DNA from: M55B157 sp965657825 | GTDB taxonomy: Bacteria > Actinomycetota > Actinomycetes > S36-B12 | NCBI GenBank assembly: GCA_965657825.1 | Contig: CBFHQG010000059.1 | Coordinates: forward strand, 1-13,728 | Reading direction: 5' to 3' | Length of the DNA stretch: 13,728 bases | Shown: piece after piece, positions 6,904 through 13,728 of the stretch | Layout of the letters: the number at the start of each line of letters is the position of its first letter | How positions within the stretch are numbered: the stretch's first letter is position 1 | The notes under the pieces: generated by a model | Told to the model about the DNA's origin: nothing | Seen by the model: only the letters and a program-made list of their open reading frames with translations | Databases searched by the model: none | Translations under genes and position numbers: made by a program

Positions 6904-7651
6904 GCGCGGTCCCCCGTGCCACATCCCCGGTAGCCGATCCATCGTTGAGGACCTCCACGGCCAGGAGCTCCACCCGATAGGTGTGCTCCAGGGATCGACC
7001 GAGAACCGGGTCGGACATGCGGATCGTCCACTGCTCAGCGAACCGCAAACGCTCCTCGATCGAAACCACCGTCCCACTAAACAAGATGATCGCCCCGGGA
7101 ACCTCGACCACGCTCTCCCGCACACCCTGCAGCATCTCGTCGGGAGCCCAGAACTCCGCAACGGAGGCCTCCTGGTACTTGACCTCCTCGCCCTGGTCGA
7201 CGACCCAGCACTCCATGGTGATCTGATCCCAGTGGTCCTTCACATCCTCCCAACGCCAGACCTGCGGGGCGAAGACATTCGGGGTCACCTGCTTGGCCCA
7301 CGGAATGTCATGGCCCTCCAGGGAGCGATCGGTGTGGTCTGAACCCACAGTCACGTACACCTGGCCATCGGAGTCTTGGATGGTGACGATCTCGACCTCA
7401 CCGCTGGTCTTGGGGCGCTGGACGGAGATGACATCGTCGGTCACAGTCGCCCAGACACTGATCGGCATCACCAGGGGAGGGCGCTCGCAGATCAGCTCCT
7501 TCACACCGAGCTTGTAACACTCCTCCAGGTGGGCCTGCATCTTCGCCTTGTCGCGCATGGTGAAGCCAAGGTTGTAGCAGCGCACGAAATCGACGTCGAC
7601 GGGAACGGATGAGCCGTCCTTCTCTTCGATTCGCAATGAACGGATGGACAT
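6893..7651 (-). CDS. DUF2848 family protein
   Basis: This 252-residue protein of unknown function matches, from recall, the DUF2848 family, sometimes linked to the fumarylacetoacetate-hydrolase fold. Visible family features are CYNLGFTMRDKAKMQAHLEE (25-44), the segment GEVEIVTI (84-91) and the invariant-looking VGSDHTDR (102-109). AKQVTPNV (119-126), DHWDQI (139-144) and a late RMSDPVLGRSLEHTY stretch (211-225) follow. There is no signal peptide or membrane segment. The reading frame extends further upstream, but the ATG at 7651 is chosen: it has GAAAGG seven bases upstream and gives the family-like N-terminus. It lies 46 bases after the SDR stop and is probably the last gene of the leftward operon. 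A hydrolase or hydratase role on a small acid is conceivable but unproven. Confidence 0.85.
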   Translation of the reverse strand: MSIRSLRIEEKDGSSVPVDVDFVRCYNLGFTMRDKAKMQAHLEECYKLGVKELICERPPLVMPISVWATVTDDVISVQRPKTSGEVEIVTIQDSDGQVYVTVGSDHTDRSLEGHDIPWAKQVTPNVFAPQVWRWEDVKDHWDQITMECWVVDQGEEVKYQEASVAEFWAPDEMLQGVRESVVEVPGAIILFSGTVVSIEERLRFAEQWTIRMSDPVLGRSLEHTYRVELLAVEVLNDGSATGDVARGTALTG

Positions 7652-7658
7652 GGGTGAG

Positions 7659-7664
7659 CCTTTC
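7659..7664 (-). promoter_or_regulatory. Ribosome binding site deciding the DUF2848 start
   Basis: GAAAGG (minus strand) sits seven bases before the ATG at 7651. The longer frame beginning at 7726 would overlap the upstream SDR gene and add 25 residues without family similarity, so the internal ATG is preferred. Confidence 0.5.
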
Positions 7665-7697
7665 GTGTGTCGGGATCGTGCATGACAGCAGGTTGCT

Positions 7698-8534
7698 TCA
7701 GTGAGTCTCCTCGCCACCGGAGACATTCAGGGCGTCACCGGAGATGTACTCGCCATCATCACTGGCGAGAAAGACGCAGGCAGCGGCGATATCCCCCGGT
7801 GTTCCATTGCGGCCCATGGGGATACGCGATCGCATTCCCTCCATGTACTCGTCAAGAGTCTGGCCGAGAAGTTTCGAGAAGTACTCGTTCTGCCAGGAAC
7901 CCAGGCCGGTCGTGACATGGTTGGGACAGACCGCGTTCACGGTGATGCCGTGTGGACCGAACTCGATCGCGGCGGTCCGGGTGAAACCGATCACCGCATG
8001 CTTGCTCGAGACGTAGGCACCCGCATGCGGGAACCCGGACTTGCCTCCCTGGGAGGAGATATTGATGATGCGGCCACCCCTGCCCTGCGCGATCATTCGC
8101 CGACCTGCGTGCTTGGTGGTGAGGAAAGTGCCGACCAGGTTCACATCGAGGACGACTTCGAAGTCCTCCAGCGACGTGTCCACGATGGGGCTCATCAGGT
8201 ACCCGATACCGGCGTTGTTGATCACGACATCCACTCCACCGAATACCTCGACGGCTTGGTCGACTGCTGCCTCCACCTGCTGCTCATCGCGAACATCGCA
8301 GATGGCGCTGTCTACCCGTCCGCGATCCAAGGCGCGCAGATCAGCGACGACCTGTTCCATCTCGGTCAGCGCCGGAACTCCATGCTCGGGGAAATGCTCC
8401 CCCGATGGGCGGTCGAGGTCGGCGATGAGGACATTCGCGCCCTCCTCTACGAAACGTCGCGCGATCCCTTCACCGAGACCGAGCCGGCGCCCGGCACCGG
8501 TGACGATCACGGACTTGCCCTCGATACCTCTCAT
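7698..8534 (-). CDS. SDR family NAD(P)-dependent oxidoreductase
   Basis: This complete 278-residue short-chain dehydrogenase/reductase contains a Rossmann loop TGAGRRLGLGEG (12-23) and Asp39 at the end of the second strand, which suggests NAD(H) preference. It also has the NNAG motif (106-109), Asn132, and the triad Ser161, Tyr174 and Lys178 (in SSQGG and AYVSSK). The C-terminal S-G-D-A-L-N-V-S-G-G is typical. The glycine loop fits the classical TGxxxGxG only if two residues are inserted. A segment of about 20 residues (44-66) after the second strand is longer than usual. The ATG has AAGGAG ten bases upstream, at the end of the preceding gene, seven bases away. It probably oxidises an alcohol made or released by the pathway; the substrate is unknown. 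Confidence 0.94.
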   Translation of the reverse strand: MRGIEGKSVIVTGAGRRLGLGEGIARRFVEEGANVLIADLDRPSGEHFPEHGVPALTEMEQVVADLRALDRGRVDSAICDVRDEQQVEAAVDQAVEVFGGVDVVINNAGIGYLMSPIVDTSLEDFEVVLDVNLVGTFLTTKHAGRRMIAQGRGGRIINISSQGGKSGFPHAGAYVSSKHAVIGFTRTAAIEFGPHGITVNAVCPNHVTTGLGSWQNEYFSKLLGQTLDEYMEGMRSRIPMGRNGTPGDIAAACVFLASDDGEYISGDALNVSGGEETH

Positions 8535-8541
8535 TCCCCGG

Positions 8542-8853
8542 TCACTCCTTCACTTCATCGACGACGATGAACTTCGGGTCATCAGCGAACTGGCCGAACT
8601 CCGCGGCGATCGACTGCATCGTCTCCGTCGAGATGTCCGCGAACAGCCCGTCCATGTCAGCCACGTCGATGACTTCGACGTAGGAATACGGGCTGTCACC
8701 TCCACCAAGAAGTCCTGAGGCGGCGAAAACCCGAAAGGAGTTCACCGAGGGCAGACCGTTGACAGTGGGTAGATCCCGGGATCGAGCCCACTCCTCATAG
8801 GCGCCTCGATCAGCACCAGGTTTCAAATTGAACAGCACTATGACATGGGCCAT
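8542..8853 (-). CDS. Small HapK/RedY-like protein (dimeric alpha-beta barrel)
   Basis: This small 103-residue protein is predicted to be cytosolic. It opens with a beta strand HVIVLFNLKPG and has the sequence order of a ferredoxin-like alpha-beta barrel. A helix (R-G-A-Y-E-E-W-A-R) is followed by D-L-P-T-V-N-G-L-P-S-V, a central A-S-G-L-L-G-G-G, the strand YVEVIDV and a final helix ending AAEFGQFADD. From recall this pattern matches proteins annotated as REDY-like HapK, named after prodigiosin-pathway proteins. The function in catabolic clusters is not known to me. The ATG has GAAGAGGAG eight bases upstream and overlaps the end of the preceding gene by 16 bases. The neighbours suggest a supporting role for a dehydrogenase, an isomerase, or handling of a reactive intermediate. 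No catalytic residue can be named. Confidence 0.78.
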   Translation of the reverse strand: MAHVIVLFNLKPGADRGAYEEWARSRDLPTVNGLPSVNSFRVFAASGLLGGGDSPYSYVEVIDVADMDGLFADISTETMQSIAAEFGQFADDPKFIVVDEVKE

Positions 8854-9344
8854 GCGGCGATCTCCTCTTCTGTCCAGATTCGTTCCGGGTCTTCAGCCTG
8901 CATACTGCGGATCTCACTGCCGCGGGTGGTGCCGTCCGAACGCCACAGGGGTGCGGACCCCGATGATGCCGGGATCGGATCAGGGCCATCGAAGCGCACC
9001 GGGTGTCCCACCGGCTGCGGTGGTCGAGCCGGGTAGCCGGATCGCTGCTCGATGAGATCCAGGACGATCGGGTGGGTGTAATACGCGGTGTACACCAGGA
9101 GCATCGCGGTGGAGAAGGTAGCGGGATCTGAGGATTCGTACAGCCTGAGGGCGCTGTGCACGTCCTCAGGTGAGGATCGATCAGGAAGCGACCACCCGCT
9201 CACCGTCGCCCATGCCCGTGCCGCATCAGGGTCCTCACCGGCGAGACGGTCGATTCGCGGGAGCAGATCCAGATCGACGGCGCACGGCCACACATCATGG
9301 CCCGGGAGCAGTCCCGCCATGAAGGTCTCGTGAGAGCTGGTCAT
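8838..9344 (-). CDS. Hypothetical protein, possible small subunit of the adjacent GMC dehydrogenase
   Basis: This 168-residue protein is not securely recognised. It has no cysteine cluster or membrane segment and no clear signal peptide. Its most characteristic stretch is a helix followed by Y-Y-T-H-P-I-V and then G-Y-P-A-R-P-P-Q-P-V-G-H (about residues 87-113). This loosely resembles the gluconate 2-dehydrogenase subunit 3 type proteins that accompany GMC flavoproteins. Many of those carry a Tat signal; this one does not. The ATG has GGGGAG six bases upstream and overlaps the stop of the GMC gene by 4 bp. Such coupling suggests the two products are made together. An independent function is equally possible, and no activity should be assigned on this evidence alone. 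Confidence 0.75.
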   Translation of the reverse strand: MTSSHETFMAGLLPGHDVWPCAVDLDLLPRIDRLAGEDPDAARAWATVSGWSLPDRSSPEDVHSALRLYESSDPATFSTAMLLVYTAYYTHPIVLDLIEQRSGYPARPPQPVGHPVRFDGPDPIPASSGSAPLWRSDGTTRGSEIRSMQAEDPERIWTEEEIAAWPMS

Positions 9345-10927
9345 CGCACACTCCCCACCAGTCGGTCGGCGGCTCGCAGAGCCAGAGCCTGCATCGTGGG
9401 AGTCGGGTTCACCGCTGCGGCACTGGCGAAAACCGAACCGTCGATGACCATCAGATTCGGCACATCATGGGTTCGGCAATCAGCATCGACCACACTCGAC
9501 GCCCGATCCGCCCCCATCCGGGCTGTGCCCATGAGGTGGAACCCGGCGCCCGGGAGCACTCGTGTCACCACGCTCTCCTGCGCCCCAGCCTCCTCGAGAA
9601 GCCGTTGGGCGTTGGCGATGCCGTGATCGAGTATCCGTTCCGCGTTCGCCTCCACGGTGTAGTGCATGCGAGCTGCTGGAACCCCGAAGCGATCGGTCTG
9701 CGAGGGATCGATGCTGACGTAGTTGCGCTCATCTGGCAGGTCCTCGCATGTCACCGCGAGCGTCGCGCTGTGACCGAACACCTTCTCGAAGCGCTCATGG
9801 TGCCCCGTGCCCCAGCCGATGCCGAGGCCGAATCCACCGAGAGCGCTGACCAACGGGCCCTGCGAACGCGTGACCTGCATCTCATAGCCCCGGAGGAAGC
9901 CTCGTGACTCATCAGTCTCGTAGAACTCCTGGGTCAGCAGGCAGAAGGCATCGTTGCCAGACCAGCCATCAACTCGGTCCTCCCAGATCCCGGTAACCCC
10001 CGCGATCGGATGGAGCATGAGGTTGCGACCCACCTGGCCGGAGGAGTTCGCGATTCCTTCCGGATGATCAGCGTTCGCACTGGCAAGAAGAAGCCTCGGC
10101 GTTCCCACGCCGTTACAGGCAATCACGACGACGTCGGCATGCTCGGTATGGATCTCGCCGCGCTCATCCGCCCATTCGACCCCCTGTGCTGTGTCGCCGG
10201 ACACCAGGATCCGCGTGACGGCAGCACCGGTGATCAACTGTGCTCCGGCCGCGAGAGCACGCGGCCAGTAGGTGTTGTCGGCCGACGCTCTCGCACCGGT
10301 GAAGCACCCCATTTCGCAGGGTCCGCAGCCGTTGCAGGCTGGCCGTCCGTCGTACTCCGCGGTCAGGATCTGACCGTCAGTGGGCCACCAGTGCCAACCG
10401 AGTCGGTCCAGCGCCGCGGCGACCCGCCGGCCAGCACCGCCCAGCGGTACCGGCGGCGTCTGCCTGGGCGTGCGCGGCGGATTTCCTGGATCACCGTGTC
10501 GACCCGACACCCCTACGACACGATCGTTGATCTCGTAATAGGGGGCGAGATCCCAGTAGGTGAGGGGCCAGTCAGCACCCACACCATCGAGGCTGCGCAC
10601 CCGGAAGTCCGACGGCCGGAACCGTGGCACGTGAGCCGACCACAGGATGGTGCTACCACCCACCCCGTTGAAGATCGCCGGCTTGATCGGGGAGGTGTCA
10701 TCGAGGATCGGATAGTCCTCCGGTAGTCGACGGATGTTGGGATTGGGCGAACGATCGCGCAGCCTGCGCCACTCCCAATCCGGACCCGTGCTCGGCGTGG
10801 ACACCGGCGGATTCCAGCGGCCCCGCTCCAGGCAGGTGACATCCAGGCCCGCCGATGCAGCCCGCCACGCGAACGCCGCGCCAGTCGCCCCGGCTCCCAC
10901 GATGAGGACGCGTGGTCGCTCGGACAT
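9341..10927 (-). CDS. GMC family FAD-dependent dehydrogenase with a four-cysteine motif
   Basis: This 528-residue glucose-methanol-choline family oxidoreductase uses FAD to oxidise an alcohol or sugar hydroxyl. The ADP-binding loop is VGAGATG (10-16), followed by a Glu at 34 (in CLERG). NGVGGSTILW lies at 87-96. The C-terminal catalytic part has GFHLMGTARMG with His464, and AVNPTPTMQ with Asn507. At 198-208 lies C-N-G-C-G-P-C-E-M-G-C, a CX2CX2CX3C arrangement (Cys198, 201, 204, 208). It recalls the gluconate-dehydrogenase branch and the iron-sulphur FAD-glucose dehydrogenases, so a cluster may relay electrons (inference). The ATG at 10927 is chosen because the Rossmann loop follows within ten residues; an upstream ATG at 10975 would overlap the ATPase gene. 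No strong Shine-Dalgarno is visible, and the gap to the ATPase gene is two bases. No Tat signal is visible, so it is probably cytosolic. Confidence 0.92.
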   Translation of the reverse strand: MSERPRVLIVGAGATGAAFAWRAASAGLDVTCLERGRWNPPVSTPSTGPDWEWRRLRDRSPNPNIRRLPEDYPILDDTSPIKPAIFNGVGGSTILWSAHVPRFRPSDFRVRSLDGVGADWPLTYWDLAPYYEINDRVVGVSGRHGDPGNPPRTPRQTPPVPLGGAGRRVAAALDRLGWHWWPTDGQILTAEYDGRPACNGCGPCEMGCFTGARASADNTYWPRALAAGAQLITGAAVTRILVSGDTAQGVEWADERGEIHTEHADVVVIACNGVGTPRLLLASANADHPEGIANSSGQVGRNLMLHPIAGVTGIWEDRVDGWSGNDAFCLLTQEFYETDESRGFLRGYEMQVTRSQGPLVSALGGFGLGIGWGTGHHERFEKVFGHSATLAVTCEDLPDERNYVSIDPSQTDRFGVPAARMHYTVEANAERILDHGIANAQRLLEEAGAQESVVTRVLPGAGFHLMGTARMGADRASSVVDADCRTHDVPNLMVIDGSVFASAAAVNPTPTMQALALRAADRLVGSVR

Positions 10928-10929
10928 GC

Positions 10930-12732
10930 TCAGTCCCGGCTGCCTGACAGGACGCGCTGCACTGCCTTCCAACATCTCACCGAGTGTCCGGGCTCGGTGA
11001 TCTGGAGCACCTGGGGCTCCTCACGGCACCGATCCTCGACCAGCGGGCACCTTCCTGCGAGGTAGCACCCCTTGGGTAGGTCGACCGGGCTGGGGATCTC
11101 ACCTTGGAGTGCCAGGTCGTGCCCACGATCGACCCGACGATCGTTCGGATCGTGGAACAGCACCGAATCCAGCAGCGCCTGGGTGTAGGGATGCTCAGGG
11201 TGAGCGAAGACCTTCGTGGTCGGACCCATCTCGACGATCTGCGACAGGTACATCACGGCCACGTCCTGGCAGAGTTCGCGCACGGTACTCAGATCGTGGG
11301 AGATGAAGACGAAGGACAATCCCAGTCGCTCCCGGAGGTCCTTCAGCAGCGCGATCATCTCGACACGTGCCACCGGCGGGAGGGCCGAGGTCGGCTCGTC
11401 GAGGACGAGGAAGTCAGGGTGAGTGGCGAGTGCACGTGCTAGACACACGCGCTGTTGCTGGCCGGCACTGAGCCCCGAGGGCTTGGATCCACGGACACTC
11501 TCTGGCAGCCCGACCTGCTGGAGTAACTCCGTGATCCGCTCACCCTTCTGCTGGCGATTCATGTCGGTGTGCAGATCGAGTGGCTCGCGCAGAATCCGTT
11601 CGACGGACCATCGGGGATTGAGTGAATCGAAGGGATCTTGGAAGACCACCTGGATCTTGGCGCGGTAATCCCGGAACGCGCGGTTGCTCAGTTTGGTGAG
11701 GTCGGTGTCACGGAACCAGATGTCACCCGAATCCGCATCGAGCAGACGCAGGATGAGTCGCCCTACCGTTGTCTTGCCGCTGCCGCTCTCACCTACCAGG
11801 CCGAGGGACCTGCCCTCTTGAACGGTGAACGACACGTCCGACACCGCGCTGAGCACCTTCCCGTCATCCAGGGTGAAGGTCTTGCGCAGTCCTTCGACGG
11901 TGATCAGCGGTGCTGCTTCGCTCTGCGAGTCGGCAGTCGCGGCACTCGCCCGCTCCCCTGCCAAAGCGAGTACACGCTGGCTGTATCGATCACGGGGATT
12001 CGCGAAGAAGTCGCGCGTAGGCGCGTCTTCGACCAGTCGGCCCTGTTCGATGACGAGGACTCGATCGCAGTAGTTCGCGACGATGCCCAGGTCCTGGGTG
12101 ACGAGAAGAACCGCGGTCTGGGTCTCCTCCGCGCGTGCCCACATCCGATCGAGGAACTGGGCCTGGATGGTGACGTCGAGACCGCTGGTCGGCTCATCGG
12201 CGACGAGGAGCGTGGGCTGCGCGCTCAGCGCCATCGAGATCAGGGCCCGCTGCGCCATACCTCCGGACAACTCGTGGGGATACGCCCTGATGCGTCGCTG
12301 TGCATCGTTGATGCCCACGCTCTCCAGCAGTTCGACCGCATGATCGCGAGCCTCTTCCTTGCTCGCCTTGACGTGGGCTCGATAGACACGACCGATCTGC
12401 GTTCCCACATTCAAGAACGGATTGAGCGACTGTCGAGGCTTCTGCGTGATCAGTCCGATGGACCGGCCGCGGATCTCCCGCAATTCCTCGTCATCGAGTG
12501 CCAGGAGATTGCGTCCCTCGTACTCCACTTCACCGGAGAGCCGTCCGGGGTGTCGCACGAGGGCGAGCAGGCCGAGGGCCAGGCTCGTCTTGCCCGATCC
12601 GCTCTCACCGATCAAGCCGACGATCTCACCCGCATTCAAGGTCAGATCGACGTTGTCGACGGCGACGAACGTCCCCTTCGGTGTCGGATACGTCACTCGC
12701 AATCCTCGGGTTCTGAGGATCGACTTCGTCAT
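10930..12732 (-). CDS. Peptide-type ABC transporter, fused double ATP-binding protein (DppD-DppF type)
   Basis: This 600-residue protein joins two ATPase domains that energise uptake through the two permeases upstream. Domain 1 has Walker A GESGSGKT (42-49), a Q-loop at Gln97, signature LSGGMAQR (155-162) and Walker B LLVADEPTSGLD (175-186). Domain 2 has Walker A at 314-321, signature LSAGQQQR (421-428), Walker B ending LDEPTSAL and switch His479. The C-terminus carries the oligopeptide-transporter tail with four cysteines (556, 562, 569, 587), normal for this family. Two oddities are visible: the switch His of domain 1 is Gln213 (VTQDL), and the D-loop Asp of domain 2 is Pro452 (SALPP). The ATG at 12732 overlaps the DppC stop and has GAAGGGTG eight bases upstream; an earlier ATG adds 32 unrelated residues. 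Substrates could be peptides, nickel or other small amides; the binding protein is outside the window. Confidence 0.94.
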   Translation of the reverse strand: MTKSILRTRGLRVTYPTPKGTFVAVDNVDLTLNAGEIVGLIGESGSGKTSLALGLLALVRHPGRLSGEVEYEGRNLLALDDEELREIRGRSIGLITQKPRQSLNPFLNVGTQIGRVYRAHVKASKEEARDHAVELLESVGINDAQRRIRAYPHELSGGMAQRALISMALSAQPTLLVADEPTSGLDVTIQAQFLDRMWARAEETQTAVLLVTQDLGIVANYCDRVLVIEQGRLVEDAPTRDFFANPRDRYSQRVLALAGERASAATADSQSEAAPLITVEGLRKTFTLDDGKVLSAVSDVSFTVQEGRSLGLVGESGSGKTTVGRLILRLLDADSGDIWFRDTDLTKLSNRAFRDYRAKIQVVFQDPFDSLNPRWSVERILREPLDLHTDMNRQQKGERITELLQQVGLPESVRGSKPSGLSAGQQQRVCLARALATHPDFLVLDEPTSALPPVARVEMIALLKDLRERLGLSFVFISHDLSTVRELCQDVAVMYLSQIVEMGPTTKVFAHPEHPYTQALLDSVLFHDPNDRRVDRGHDLALQGEIPSPVDLPKGCYLAGRCPLVEDRCREEPQVLQITEPGHSVRCWKAVQRVLSGSRD

Positions 12733-13610
12733 GATGACGCCACCCTTCTCTCGATGGCGTTGCTGAGGGCGGCGAAGCCCACGACGGTCAGGGAGACTGC
12801 GATTCCCGGGAACAGAGAGGTCCACCACTCACCGAGGACGATCTGCGGGGCGCTGTTCGCGATCATCAGACCCCACTCGGGATTCGGGGGGCGGACACCA
12901 GCACCCACGAAGGAGAGCCCGGCGGTGAGCAGGATTCCGAAGCCGACGGTTACCGACAGTTGGATCAGTGACGGTGTCAGGGAGTTGGGCAGCACGTGCT
13001 TCAACGCGATACTCAGATCGGAGTTGCCCGAAGCCCGCGCCGCTTCCACGTAGGACCGCTCGCGCTGAGTCAGTACCTCCGCGCGCGTCAATCTGATGAA
13101 GATCGGGGTGTACAGGAAGGTGAGAGCGAAGATCAGGTTGGTCAGGTTCCGGCCCGAGAGCGCGACGAGGACCATGGCCAGGATGAAGACCGGGAATGCC
13201 TGCAACACATCGGAGATACGCATGATGAGCGCGGACAGCGGTCCACGGTAGAAACCCGCCATGAGCCCGATGAACGTGCCGAGGATGCAGGACAGAAGAG
13301 CCGCGCTCACCGCGAGAGTGACATCGATCCGTGGTGCGGAGATCACCCGACTGAAGACATCCAGCCCGGCGGTATCCGTGCCGAACCAGTGGGCGGACGA
13401 GGGTGGGGTGCTCGGCGGCCCGACAGGAATCGTCGGGTTGTAGGGGGCGATCGCCTCGCCGAAGGCGGCAAGGAACAGGGCAATGGACACGATGATCAGG
13501 CCCGTGAGCAGGAGCGGGTCGTGGTACCAGCGCTTCGCTCTCAGCTTCTCGTCGCTGAGATTCTCCAGCGGGTGTTCGCCCGGTACGGGAGGTGAGGTGG
13601 GAATGGTCAT
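12729..13610 (-). CDS. ABC transporter permease, DppC/OppC type
   Basis: This 293-residue inner-membrane protein is the second permease of a peptide/nickel-type importer. A cytosolic N-terminus of about 30 residues leads into the first membrane span (about 33-52). The extracellular block HWFGTDTAGLDVFSRVI (74-90) is diagnostic of the DppC branch. Further spans are near 98-120, 135-152, 155-172, 213-237 and 265-285. The cytosolic coupling (EAA) loop is EAARASGNSDLSIALKHVLP (189-208), with the conserved Gly at position 195. The start codon shares one base with the stop of the upstream permease gene, and its own stop overlaps the ATPase start (ATGA). The transporter genes are therefore tightly coupled. 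Substrate choice depends mainly on a binding protein not seen here. Confidence 0.95.
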   Translation of the reverse strand: MTIPTSPPVPGEHPLENLSDEKLRAKRWYHDPLLLTGLIIVSIALFLAAFGEAIAPYNPTIPVGPPSTPPSSAHWFGTDTAGLDVFSRVISAPRIDVTLAVSAALLSCILGTFIGLMAGFYRGPLSALIMRISDVLQAFPVFILAMVLVALSGRNLTNLIFALTFLYTPIFIRLTRAEVLTQRERSYVEAARASGNSDLSIALKHVLPNSLTPSLIQLSVTVGFGILLTAGLSFVGAGVRPPNPEWGLMIANSAPQIVLGEWWTSLFPGIAVSLTVVGFAALSNAIERRVASS

Positions 13611-13728
13611 CAGTTCTTCACCCGGGGATCGATGGTCGCCAGCAGCAGGTCGAGGACGAGGTACACGGTGAGGGACACGATCGTGATGATCAAGACCGTC
13701 CCCTGGATCGCGGGGTAGTCGAGGTTGA
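13610..13728 (-). CDS. ABC transporter permease, DppB/OppB type, C-terminal end (cut by the window edge)
   Basis: Translation of the last bases on the minus strand gives 38 residues ending at the TGA at 13612-13610. They begin N-L-D-Y-P-A-I-Q-G-T-V, continue through one hydrophobic span (LIITIVSLTVYLVLDLLLA) and end A-T-I-D-P-R-V-K-N. The D-Y-P-A-I-Q-G entry to the last span and the terminal I-D-P-R are hallmarks of DppB-type permease C-termini. The stop shares its last base with the DppC start codon (TGATG), the usual dppB-dppC order. The rest of the gene lies beyond the window. Confidence 0.87.
   Translation of the reverse strand, partial: NLDYPAIQGTVLIITIVSLTVYLVLDLLLATIDPRVKN

Noticed and set aside
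7701..8570. Open frame on the plus strand opposite the second SDR
   Set aside because: The minus-strand SDR has a full catalytic triad and cofactor loop. The plus-strand frame has no recognisable motif.
10928..10975. Upstream ATG at 10975 as the start of the GMC gene
   Set aside because: It would add 16 residues without family similarity and overlap the ATPase gene. The ATG at 10927 places the FAD loop at the usual distance from the N-terminus.
10975..11065. Cysteine cluster at the C-terminus of the ABC ATPase as a novel metal site
   Set aside because: Four cysteines in this tail are normal for peptide/nickel-type ABC ATPases.
11638..13053. Long open frame on the plus strand (471 codons) opposite the ABC ATPase and permease
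   Set aside because: The opposite strand encodes two complete ABC proteins with all expected domains. This frame shows no domain and is a codon-bias shadow.
1..13728. Mobile elements, CRISPR arrays, RNA genes, riboswitches and prophage genes
   Set aside because: I looked for transposase or integrase motifs, direct repeats and tRNA-like sequence and saw none. Coding density leaves no room for them apart from the 1090-1205 gap.

Overview
The window reads as part of a catabolic gene island in a high-GC Gram-positive bacterium, most likely an actinomycete. This is inferred from the strong G/C bias at third codon positions, the GTG and TTG starts, and the dense 4-bp start/stop overlaps. I see no rRNA, tRNA, CRISPR array, insertion sequence or repeat. 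No gap between genes exceeds about 120 bases.

The left half (1-6903) is transcribed rightward. It starts with the 3' end of a short-chain dehydrogenase (SDR), then a GntR/FCD regulator. After a 116-base gap holding the only candidate promoter comes a tight operon: family III CoA-transferase, acyl-CoA dehydrogenase, CitE-type (HpcH/HpaI) lyase, EamA/DMT membrane transporter and an amidase-signature hydrolase. Each of the last three genes starts within the stop of the gene before it.

The right half (6893-13728) is transcribed leftward. In order of transcription it holds the end of a DppB-type permease, a DppC-type permease, a fused double ATPase (DppD-DppF type), a cysteine-rich GMC flavoprotein dehydrogenase, a 168-residue protein that may be its small subunit, a small HapK/RedY-like protein, a second SDR, and a DUF2848 protein. 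The last gene meets the amidase gene tail to tail with an 11-bp overlap.

The two arms look like one pathway (inference). A peptide-type ABC transporter imports a substrate. The GMC dehydrogenase and the SDRs oxidise hydroxyl or carbonyl groups. The amidase frees a carboxylic acid from an amide. The CoA-transferase activates it, the dehydrogenase introduces a double bond, and the CitE-type lyase cleaves the carbon chain. The hydratase normally needed between the last two steps is not in the window; DUF2848 or a gene outside could supply it. The substrate cannot be read from the sequence. The points most worth following are the GMC enzyme with its CX2CX2CX3C cluster and companion gene, the CoA-transferase/dehydrogenase/lyase trio without a hydratase, and an ABC ATPase whose two halves each carry a different replacement at a normally conserved position.
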